Positions 1-5,152 of a stretch of 5,433 nt of DNA are shown piece by piece; position 1 is the stretch's first letter, and the number at the start of each line of letters is the position of its first letter. The position numbers were made by a program, and so were the translations under genes. This DNA is from Candidatus Pacearchaeota archaeon (lineage in GTDB: Archaea; Nanobdellota; Nanobdellia; Pacearchaeales; GW2011-AR1): contig WJLK01000124.1 of NCBI GenBank assembly GCA_014728565.1, positions 1 through 5,433 of the forward strand. Reading direction: 5' to 3'. A model generated the notes under the pieces. It did not search any database, was not told the origin of the DNA, and worked only from the letters and a program-made list of their open reading frames with translations.

Positions 1-1041
1 CCAATTATTGAATACGAGGAATTTGTAAAAAAAGATAATCCTGATGATGAAGCTGTTTCTGACACCTTTAAACTAACAGATAAAGGAAAAAGAAAACTAG
101 CTCTAAGATATGAATTTACCTTTCAGTTAAAAAGAATGTCTAAAAATAAAAAACTTCCTCTAAGAATCTATAATATTGGTCCTGTTTTTCGTGATGAACC
201 AGTTACTGGAAATCGCTGGAGACAATTCACTCAGTGTGATGCAGATATAATAGGTGCTGACTTAAAGGATGTTGCTGAAATTTTAAAAATCACAAGTGAA
301 ATCCTGACAAAACTGAAAATTAAAAATTTCACAATCAACATCAACAACAAAAAATTATTAGATGAAATACTTGATGAACAAAAAATCAGCAATAAAAAGC
401 AGATTGTCAGAGAGATTGACAAACTTGATAAACAACCAGAATCTGAGGTAAAAAAGAACTTAAAAAAATATAATGCTGAAAAAATCCTTGAAATTTTCAA
501 AAAACCAGAAAAATACTTTGAAAGATATGAAAACTACAAAGATATAAAAGAAATAAGAGAAATCTGCAGGTTTTTAAATATTAAAACTAAATTCACACCT
601 TTTTTAGCACGTGGCCTTTCATATTACAACTGGATTGTTTTTGAAATTAAATCAGATATTAAAGAAACAATTACAGCAGGAGGTTCCTATCCAATAAATG
701 GAATTCAGTCAACAGGAATCTCATTTGGTTTAGACAGACTTGAACTTCTCTCAAAACTAACTCCGAGTTATAAAAAAATCCTGATAATAAGCCTGGATCA
801 GGATAAAAAAGCAGTTGAACTTGCTGGTAAAATAAGAAAAATAGAAACTCCCTGCCAGATTTTTTACAACAAACCTGGAAAAGCACTTGATTATGCAAAC
901 TCATGTAACATACCTCTTGTTATTTTTATTGGAGATGAAGAAGCTAAAAAGAAAAAATATAAATTAAAAAACATGAATACTGGAAAAGAAAAATTATTAT
1001 CTGAAAATTCTCTGCTAAAAGAAATTAAAAAACTTAACTGA
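1..1041 (+). CDS. hisS: Histidyl-tRNA synthetase, 5'-truncated by the window edge
   Basis: This class II aminoacyl-tRNA synthetase charges tRNA-His with histidine in the cytoplasm, using ATP. The frame is open from base 1, and 346 residues are visible; the ATG at 136 lies inside the protein and is not the start. Motif 2 is seen as FRDEP (fragment residues 63-67) followed by RWRQFTQCDADIIG (72-85). The histidine-specific HisA motif is RGLSYYNWIVFE (204-215), with the usual RGLDYY Asp replaced by Ser. Motif 3 is GISFGLDR (239-246). The last 90 or so residues form the anticodon-binding domain. HisRS is usually about 420 residues, so roughly 70 N-terminal residues including motif 1 should lie to the left. 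The loop AGGSYPINGI differs from the common AGGRYD. The stop (1039-1041) overlaps the end of the opposing - strand gene by 8 bp. Identity is secure. Confidence 0.96.
   Translation, partial: PIIEYEEFVKKDNPDDEAVSDTFKLTDKGKRKLALRYEFTFQLKRMSKNKKLPLRIYNIGPVFRDEPVTGNRWRQFTQCDADIIGADLKDVAEILKITSEILTKLKIKNFTININNKKLLDEILDEQKISNKKQIVREIDKLDKQPESEVKKNLKKYNAEKILEIFKKPEKYFERYENYKDIKEIREICRFLNIKTKFTPFLARGLSYYNWIVFEIKSDIKETITAGGSYPINGIQSTGISFGLDRLELLSKLTPSYKKILIISLDQDKKAVELAGKIRKIETPCQIFYNKPGKALDYANSCNIPLVIFIGDEEAKKKKYKLKNMNTGKEKLLSENSLLKEIKKLN
1014..1033 (-). terminator. Possible oligo-T terminator after the two-gene operon
   Basis: Directly after the TAA at 1034-1036 the - strand reads GTTTTTTAATTTCTTTTAG, with T-runs of the sort archaeal RNA polymerase terminates on. 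It lies inside the Lys-rich end of hisS, so the T-runs may merely mirror lysine codons. Confidence 0.3.
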
Positions 1042-1402
1042 TTCTTCTTGAATATTTTACTCTTGAGCTTGGTTTAATTCCCAGATTACCCTCTAAAGCA
1101 GCCACACATATCACGATTCCACCTGTTTCCCCTAAACTCATTCTCTGAGCATTATCAACTAATTGAGCTAATTTATCAGGCTCTCCTAAATATCGCTGAC
1201 TCTGTTCAACAACTCTATCAGCTGTTCCAGATGAAACATAGGCAAAATATTTCAAAACTCTTTGTTTTCCCTCTCTATCTTGCATCTCACAGGAATTTGT
1301 TGTAGTTTCCTCTCCAAGAAATAGAAATCTTCTTCTAGTAGTTGTTGTAAATGTATAAATCTCTCTTGTCTCTGTCTCAAGCTCAAAAATCTCCTTAGAC
1401 AT
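1034..1402 (-). CDS. Small hypothetical protein, second gene of a two-gene operon
   Basis: I do not recognise this 122-residue protein. I chose the ATG at 1402 (MSKEIFELET) over an in-frame TTG at 1453, because the latter would overlap the upstream gene by 41 bases. From 1402 the gap to the upstream stop is only 10 bases, which suggests co-transcription and translational coupling. A weak Shine-Dalgarno-like AGGTTGAT straddles that upstream stop. The protein is soluble-looking, with no signal peptide or membrane segment. It has a Thr/Arg-rich, probably beta-rich first half (TTTTRRRFLFLG, residues 20-31), then a helix-like stretch (about 60-88), then a hydrophobic strand (GGIVICVAAL, 94-103) and a basic tail. 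Its layout resembles the upstream gene product, so the two may be diverged duplicates. Its end overlaps hisS by 8 bp. That the gene is real rests on its operon position and on a reading frame that stays open in an AT-rich region. Confidence 0.72.
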   Translation of the reverse strand: MSKEIFELETETREIYTFTTTTRRRFLFLGEETTTNSCEMQDREGKQRVLKYFAYVSSGTADRVVEQSQRYLGEPDKLAQLVDNAQRMSLGETGGIVICVAALEGNLGIKPSSRVKYSRRIS

Positions 1403-1418
1403 TTTAAAAAAATCAACC
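1403..1418 (-). promoter_or_regulatory. Possible ribosome binding site coupling the two operon genes
   Basis: On the - strand, AGGTTGATT precedes the ATG at 1402 and overlaps the stop codon of the upstream gene (1413-1415). It resembles the anti-Shine-Dalgarno complement AGGTGAT with one extra T, so it is a weak match. It helps favour the ATG at 1402 over the TTG at 1453. Confidence 0.35.
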
Positions 1419-1808
1419 TTTTCTTGTTTTATTAACAACTCTCTCACCAGCAATCATATATTTTCCCTTATCTTTGTAAACCTTTACTAGTCTTCCCTCT
1501 CCTCCCTGAGGCATATTATGAATATATCTAGATCTTAAATAATCTAAAAACTCAGCAAAATCAGGTTTGCTCTCACCTGATCTGCGATAATCTCGAACAG
1601 ATTCACAAACATCCTGATAATCACCATCACTAACATGCAATGCAAAAAACAACTCTCCTGACTTAGGACTTTCTTGATTCCAGCTATCATGCCTAAAAGA
1701 ATCAGCTTCTGGTTTAACACTGGCTCTATAGGTTCTTTTTTCAACACCCTCTCCAACCTTAGCCTCTGTTGTTAATCTAAATACTACTTCTTGTAATCCT
1801 TCTGACAT
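1413..1808 (-). CDS. Small hypothetical protein, first gene of a two-gene operon
   Basis: I do not recognise this 131-residue protein. Two in-frame ATGs exist, at 1817 (MGFMSEG) and 1808 (MSEG). I prefer 1808 because the TATA box at 1829-1837 is centred 25-26 bases upstream of it, as expected for a leaderless archaeal transcript; the second gene of the operon also begins with MS. The protein is charged and soluble-looking, with no signal peptide or membrane helix. It appears to have a beta-rich N-terminal part (VVFRLTTE, residues 8-15), a strand FFALHVS (54-60), two amphipathic helix-like stretches (about 62-92), and a C-terminal strand pair around RLVKVYKDKGKYMIAG (106-121). It is notably richer in Arg, Glu and Ser and poorer in Lys than the + strand genes. 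Function is unknown. Confidence 0.75.
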   Translation of the reverse strand: MSEGLQEVVFRLTTEAKVGEGVEKRTYRASVKPEADSFRHDSWNQESPKSGELFFALHVSDGDYQDVCESVRDYRRSGESKPDFAEFLDYLRSRYIHNMPQGGEGRLVKVYKDKGKYMIAGERVVNKTRKG

Positions 1809-1828
1809 AAATCCCATAAACTATAAAC

Positions 1829-1837
1829 TTATATAAA
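1829..1837 (-). promoter_or_regulatory. TATA box for the two-gene hypothetical operon
   Basis: TTTATATAA on the - strand is a near-ideal archaeal TATA box. Its centre (1833) is 25 bases from the ATG at 1808, so transcription should start at or next to that start codon. This predicts a leaderless mRNA and argues against the ATG at 1817, which would then lie upstream of the transcript. Confidence 0.6.
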
Positions 1838-1879
1838 TATTATTAACTTATAAAAACATCTTTATTTTATAATTAAAAA

Positions 1880-1890
1880 AATTTAAAATT
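1880..1890 (+). promoter_or_regulatory. Probable TATA box for the PP-loop ATPase gene
   Basis: The sequence ATTTAAAATT, preceded by an A-run that could act as a BRE, is centred about 24-25 bases upstream of the ATG at 1910. This fits a leaderless transcript and supports 1910 over the in-frame TTG at 1901. The whole intergenic region is very AT-rich, so a chance match is possible. Confidence 0.45.
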
Positions 1891-1909
1891 TAATTTATTA
1901 TTGTTTAAG

Positions 1910-2746
1910 ATGCATGAAAAATTTTATGTAAAAAAATTAAAAGAACTTTTAATCAAAAGTATAGAAAAATATAAAAATCAAAAAATAGCACTTGCTTTTT
2001 CAGGAGGATTGGATAGCTGTATTATTGCAAAACTTATGATTGATTTAAAAATACCCTTCACTGCATATGTCATTGGTATTGAAAACTGCAAAGATTTTCA
2101 GTCAGCTGAAAAAGCAGCAAAAGAATTAAATATAAAACTAAAAAAGATAACTCTGGATGAAAAAGAAATTGAACAGGGTCTTGTAATTCAGACAAAAATA
2201 CTAAAAAAACTCTATGAAGAAAACAAAGAAGAAATAAAAAAAATAAATCAGAACTATAAAGAAAAACTAAATCCAGTTTCTGTTTCCTCTAATTTTCCTT
2301 TATTTTTTGTTGAAAAATATGCAAAAGAAAAATCTCTGATATCAGGATTAGGAGCTGACACAATTCTAGGAGGTTTTGCAAAATATCTAAAACTCAGTAA
2401 AAAAAATTCTGAAAAAGAAATCAAAAAAGAAACCTCAGCTTTACTGAAATTTGATTATAAAGAGGATTTAGCAACAGCTGAATATCATAATAAAAAAATA
2501 ATAATGCCTTTTTTAGATAAAAAGGTAGCGAATTTTTGTCTTAAACTTCCTTATGAATTAAAAATAAAAAAACAGACCAGAAAGTATATTTTAATACAGC
2601 TTGCAAAATATATCAACCTGAGCAATGAGACAGCTTATAGAGAGAAAAAATCAGCTCAGTATGGGACAGGAATAATGAAAACAATGAAAAAACTTGCAAA
2701 AAAGAAAAACATCACTCTTAATGAATACATAAGGTTTATTAGCTAA
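1910..2746 (+). CDS. Stand-alone asparagine-synthase-type (PP-loop) ATP-dependent enzyme
   Basis: This 278-residue protein matches only the C-terminal synthetase domain of AsnB-type asparagine synthetases, a family that adenylates a carboxylate and then transfers an amine. The PP-loop is SGGLDS (residues 31-36), which binds ATP phosphates. GLGADTILGG (146-155) matches the family's GEGADELFGG, PFLD (200-203) matches the conserved PFLD, and KKSAQYGTGI (246-255) matches the lysine-containing C-terminal motif. No N-terminal Cys glutaminase domain is present and no neighbour supplies one. Leu147 sits where AsnB enzymes carry a catalytic Glu. Short archaeal relatives, and the C-terminal part of eukaryotic ASNSD1, share this layout and have no firmly known reaction. 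Substrate is therefore unknown; ammonia-dependent amidation is one possibility. I chose ATG 1910 over TTG 1901 because of the TATA spacing. The stop overlaps the opposing gene by 4 bp. Confidence 0.88.
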   Translation: MHEKFYVKKLKELLIKSIEKYKNQKIALAFSGGLDSCIIAKLMIDLKIPFTAYVIGIENCKDFQSAEKAAKELNIKLKKITLDEKEIEQGLVIQTKILKKLYEENKEEIKKINQNYKEKLNPVSVSSNFPLFFVEKYAKEKSLISGLGADTILGGFAKYLKLSKKNSEKEIKKETSALLKFDYKEDLATAEYHNKKIIMPFLDKKVANFCLKLPYELKIKKQTRKYILIQLAKYINLSNETAYREKKSAQYGTGIMKTMKKLAKKKNITLNEYIRFIS

Positions 2747-3098
2747 TGGCTATGAGATTCTGCCTGAAAAATTATTTGTCTTGCTAATCTCTCCTTGGCA
2801 TATGTCCAGTCATCAGAAGATTCTCCAGGAGTTCCATAAAAACACCTCTCACAGAAACGATTATGAGAATATTCATTCAAAAGGTGATGAAAACTCCCTT
2901 CAAGACAAGGTTCCTGACAGAACCCTCCAGAACCAGAAGGATTTATCCATCTTTCTAAAACACTGCATGCACTAGACCAGTTATCATCAGCACAAACATC
3001 AACATCCCTTAAATGAAGAAAATAAGCTATTTTTCAACCAAACCATGAACATCACTTCCTCTCTCAGAACTGCTGATTTGTTCTGCTATACTGACCAT
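2743..3098 (-). CDS. Cys-rich small hypothetical protein, interrupted by a one-base frameshift
   Basis: The 5' part runs from ATG 3098 (MVSIAEQISSSERG...) to a TAG at 3027-3029. The 3' part is a different frame, open from 3033 to a TAG at 2743-2745, with no ATG, GTG or TTG in its first 150 bases. The frames meet at an A5 run (- strand GTTGAAAAATAG; T5 at 3030-3034 on +). Adding one A, or slipping -1 there, joins them into a protein of about 118 residues. A well-placed TATA box sits 25-26 bases before the ATG, and the 3' end overlaps the PP-loop gene by 4 bp, like other genes here. The joined protein has six Cys, including FCQEPC (residues 60-65) and FCERC (82-86), plus nearby HH and H residues, suggesting a metal-binding or disulfide-linked fold. 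I do not recognise a family. It may be a real frameshift, a programmed one, or a homopolymer sequencing error. Confidence 0.62.
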
Positions 3099-3117
3099 CC
3101 TTAAAATAAAACAGGGT

Positions 3118-3129
3118 TAATTTAAATAC
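3118..3129 (-). promoter_or_regulatory. TATA box for the frameshifted Cys-rich gene
   Basis: GTATTTAAATTA on the - strand, with a purine-rich AAAG just upstream as a possible BRE, has its TTTAAA core at 3121-3126. The core centre is 25-26 bases upstream of the ATG at 3098, as expected for a leaderless transcript. It supports 3098 as a real gene start. Confidence 0.5.
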
Positions 3130-3171
3130 TTTATCATATAACCTAATATAACCAGAAAATAAACATCTATT

Positions 3172-3180
3172 TTTTAAATT
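3172..3180 (+). promoter_or_regulatory. TATA box for elp3
   Basis: TTTTAAATT on the + strand has its TTTAAA core at 3173-3178, centred 27-28 bases upstream of the ATG at 3203. This predicts a leaderless elp3 mRNA and supports that short N-terminus. It shares a divergent region of about 104 bp with the promoter of the - strand Cys-rich gene. Confidence 0.5.
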
Positions 3181-3202
3181 ACAAACTCTTTCTACTAATA
3201 AC

Positions 3203-4618
3203 ATGAGACTACCTAAAAAAAATGAAATTAGAAAACCAAGCAAAACCCTTGCAGGAGTTACTCCTATTGCTGTAATGTGCAAGCCAAAAAAATGCAAACA
3301 CGGAAACTGCATTTACTGTCCCTCTCTAGATGTCCCTCAATCCTACACACCTAAAAGCCCTCCTGTTTTAAGAGCTTCTTTACTGAAATACGATCCCTAT
3401 AAACAGATAAAATCAAGACTCAAGGCATTTAAATTAATGAATCATCCTATAGAAAAAATAGAACTAATTATAATGGGAGGTAATTTCCTGGAATATCCTA
3501 TAAACTATCAAACTAATTTCATAAAAAGATGCTATGATGCTCTTAATGACAAAAATTCTAAAAACCTAGAAGAAGCAAAAAAAACCAACCAAAAATCAAA
3601 ATATAGGTGTGTTGCTCTATGCCTTGAAACTCGCCCAGACACAATAAATAACAATCCAGACATTATTAAAAAAATACTGGATTTTGGTTGCACAAGAGTT
3701 GAGCTAGGTGTCCAGTGCCTTGATGATGAAATTTATAAAAATGTAAACAGAGGTCATAAAGTCAGAGATGTTATTGAAGCAACTAGAAAATTAAAAAATT
3801 CTGGATTTAAAATAGGTTATCATATGATGCTGGGTCTTCCAGGAAGCAATCCAAAAAAAGATTTTCAATTTTTTAAAAAACTTTTTAAAAACCAGGAATT
3901 CAAACCAGACCAATTGAAAATCTATCCATGTCAGGTAATTAAAGGAGCTGAATTAGAAAATCTTTACTATAAGGATTTTTACCATCCTTACTCAAAAGAT
4001 GATATAATAGCTTTATTAATAAAAATAATGAAAATCATTCCAGGATACTGCAGAGTAATGAGAGTAATGAGAGAGATTCCTCCTGATTACCTAACAGCTG
4101 GAACAACAAGAATTGATTTAAGAAAAGATATTGATGAAAAACTGAAAAAATCTCGAACAAAAATCAGAGAAATACGATTTCGTGAAATTGGATTTGCATT
4201 AAGAGATCTATCTAAAAATAAAAAACTAAACAATAAAATAAAACTTAAAATAACAAAATACAAAGCAAGTGATGGAGATGAATATTTCTTGGAAATAATC
4301 AACAAAAACAATATTTTATTTGCTTTATTGAGATTAAGGATTTTTAAATCTAACAAAGAGCTTCAAGGAATTATAAGAGAACTTCATGTTTATGGAAAAG
4401 CTCTTGGAATTAGAGAAAAACCTCAGGAAAGTATTCAACACCAGGGACTTGGAAAAAAATTATTAAAAAAAGCAGAAGAAATAGCAAAGAAAAATAAAAT
4501 TAAAAACCTTAAAATAATTTCAGGAGTAGGTGTCAGGGAATACTACATAAAACAGGATTATGAAATTGATGAAAATAGAAATTACATGATTAAAGATTTA
4601 AGCAATAAAAAATCATGA
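3203..4618 (+). CDS. elp3: Elp3-type tRNA uridine-34 carboxymethyltransferase (radical SAM + acetyltransferase), N-terminally short
   Basis: Archaeal Elp3 works without the rest of Elongator. It uses S-adenosylmethionine, a 4Fe-4S cluster and acetyl-CoA to make carboxymethyl-uridine at the tRNA wobble position. The radical-SAM domain spans about residues 15-290, with the cluster motif CKHGNCIYC (Cys31, 36, 39), LETRPD (141-146), ELGVQCLDDE (167-176), NRGHKVRDVIEATR (182-195) and GYHMMLGLPGS (205-215). The acetyltransferase domain spans about 355-465, with IRELHVYG (391-398), the acetyl-CoA-binding QHQGLGKKLL (412-421) and SGVGVREYY (440-448). At 471 residues it is shorter than most archaeal Elp3 (about 520-550), because the N-terminal helical domain is absent. 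The upstream frame is open only to 3149, has no start codon and shows no Elp3-like sequence. The linker KIREIRFREIG (320-330) lacks the cysteines of the usual CRCIRCREVG motif. The end lies 14 bp from the opposing pilin gene. Confidence 0.95.
   Translation: MRLPKKNEIRKPSKTLAGVTPIAVMCKPKKCKHGNCIYCPSLDVPQSYTPKSPPVLRASLLKYDPYKQIKSRLKAFKLMNHPIEKIELIIMGGNFLEYPINYQTNFIKRCYDALNDKNSKNLEEAKKTNQKSKYRCVALCLETRPDTINNNPDIIKKILDFGCTRVELGVQCLDDEIYKNVNRGHKVRDVIEATRKLKNSGFKIGYHMMLGLPGSNPKKDFQFFKKLFKNQEFKPDQLKIYPCQVIKGAELENLYYKDFYHPYSKDDIIALLIKIMKIIPGYCRVMRVMREIPPDYLTAGTTRIDLRKDIDEKLKKSRTKIREIRFREIGFALRDLSKNKKLNNKIKLKITKYKASDGDEYFLEIINKNNILFALLRLRIFKSNKELQGIIRELHVYGKALGIREKPQESIQHQGLGKKLLKKAEEIAKKNKIKNLKIISGVGVREYYIKQDYEIDENRNYMIKDLSNKKS
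4607..4612 (-). terminator. Possible oligo-T terminator after the pilin-like gene
   Basis: About 20 bases past the pilin-like stop the - strand has a T6 run (ATTTTTTATTG). It could end the transcript, but it also encodes the Lys-Lys end of elp3 on the other strand, so support is weak. Confidence 0.22.
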
Positions 4619-4632
4619 TTACCTAATTTAAT

Positions 4633-5097
4633 TCATTTCACACGAAAGGTTCTTCCAGGTGCACAAACAGTTTCTCCAATAACAGAAACAACTCTTACTC
4701 TGTTGCCTGAGGAAATACCTGATGAAATTGTTATCTCTTCTGTATCAAGAGGCATGAAACTTCTTGTGCAGCTTTCAATCTCATTTTCAAAACCATTTTT
4801 TTCAACAAATATCCTGCATCCTGTAACATTAATCTTACTATCACCCTGAGATCTCCTGACAGTAAGTTTATTCTCAGTTGCATTAAAATAACTTACCTCC
4901 ATCTGAGCATTCATGCATGCGAATTGTCCACTAGTCTGCTCCTCACTACCTAAAATAGTGCTTCTGACAACGTTCCAGATTATAGCAACAGATGCTATAA
5001 CCATAAGAAGCAATAAAATAGTCACAAGCAATGATGCCTGGGATTTTTTACTGAGCCTTCTATTAGATATTCTATTGAAAATAAAATTTAAATTCAT
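4633..5097 (-). CDS. Type IV pilin-like surface protein (archaellin/pilin N-terminal helix)
   Basis: This 154-residue protein begins with a basic leader (residues 1-19, ending RRLSKKS), followed by a hydrophobic helix QASLLVTILLLLMVIASVAI (20-39) that continues to about residue 44. This is the class III signal-peptide pattern of archaeal pilins, with probable prepilin-peptidase cleavage near Ser19/Gln20. The usual Glu at +5 of the mature protein is absent. The rest looks like an extracellular beta-rich domain with four Cys (61, 94, 110, 145) that could form disulfides. A downstream paralog-like pattern, TVRRSQG (79-85), PLDT (116-119) and GETVCA (141-146), is shared with the gene to its right. 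It probably forms part of a surface filament or is a membrane-anchored pseudopilin; which one cannot be told. It has its own promoter and a strong Shine-Dalgarno sequence upstream. Confidence 0.85.
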   Translation of the reverse strand: MNLNFIFNRISNRRLSKKSQASLLVTILLLLMVIASVAIIWNVVRSTILGSEEQTSGQFACMNAQMEVSYFNATENKLTVRRSQGDSKINVTGCRIFVEKNGFENEIESCTRSFMPLDTEEITISSGISSGNRVRVVSVIGETVCAPGRTFRVK

Positions 5098-5102
5098 TCC
5101 TA

Positions 5103-5108
5103 CACCTC
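5103..5108 (-). promoter_or_regulatory. Strong Shine-Dalgarno site of the pilin-like gene
   Basis: GAGGTG on the - strand, five bases before the ATG at 5097, is an excellent match to the archaeal 16S rRNA 3' end. It fixes the start codon and shows that this gene, unlike its neighbours, has a leadered mRNA. Confidence 0.75.
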
Positions 5109-5130
5109 TTAAAAAATTAAAAGAAACATT

Positions 5131-5141
5131 AATTTATAAAG
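5131..5141 (-). promoter_or_regulatory. TATA box of the pilin-like gene
   Basis: CTTTATAAATT on the - strand is a good archaeal TATA box. Placing transcription start 25-26 bases downstream gives about 5110, so the leader would be about 13 bases and begin just at the Shine-Dalgarno site. The gene can therefore be transcribed separately from the paralog to its right, which ends at 5153. Confidence 0.5.
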
Positions 5142-5152
5142 ATTAGGTAAAA

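Noticed and set aside
136..138. ATG at 136 as the hisS start.
   Set aside because: The frame is open to base 1 and the upstream residues (LRYEFTFQLKR) belong to the HisRS core.
231..904. Two - strand frames inside hisS (231-500 and 671-904).
   Set aside because: Both are antisense to conserved HisRS coding sequence; their Phe/Ser/Leu-rich products mirror Lys- and Glu-rich codons.
1544..1756. A 70-codon - strand frame inside the first orphan gene.
   Set aside because: It is nested in another frame of the longer gene, which has a better promoter and operon arrangement.
1829..1838. The same TATATAA element as the + strand promoter of the PP-loop gene.
   Set aside because: It lies more than 70 bases upstream of ATG 1910, far more than leaderless spacing, and a closer TATA-like element exists at 1880-1890.
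2781..2975. A 64-codon + strand reading frame.
   Set aside because: It is antisense to the more protein-like Cys-rich - strand gene, begins 34 bases after the PP-loop stop, and its product is low in structure-forming residues with no recognisable motif.
3027..3036. Pyrrolysine (TAG) or selenocysteine (TGA) readthrough to rescue the Cys-rich gene.
   Set aside because: After the TAG the same frame meets TAA within five codons, and upstream of the TGA (3034-3036) its frame meets another TGA at 3052-3054 with no start, so only a frame change joins the halves.
3064..3312. An 82-codon - strand frame reading MQFPCLHFFGLH.
   Set aside because: Its first third is antisense to the conserved Cys motif of elp3 and the rest crosses the divergent promoters, so it is a shadow.
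4052..4069. A tandem 9-bp repeat (AGAGTAATG twice).
   Set aside because: It encodes RVMRVMRE in elp3, matching the conserved RVQRVQRDIP-type stretch of the family, so it is protein-driven.
4087..4356. An 89-codon - strand frame inside elp3.
   Set aside because: It is antisense to conserved elp3 sequence and shows only the hydrophobic bias of an inverted Lys-rich gene.
4913..5146. A 77-codon + strand frame over the pilin gene.
   Set aside because: It is the mirror of the pilin signal helix and promoter; the - strand gene has a Shine-Dalgarno site, a TATA box and a paralog.
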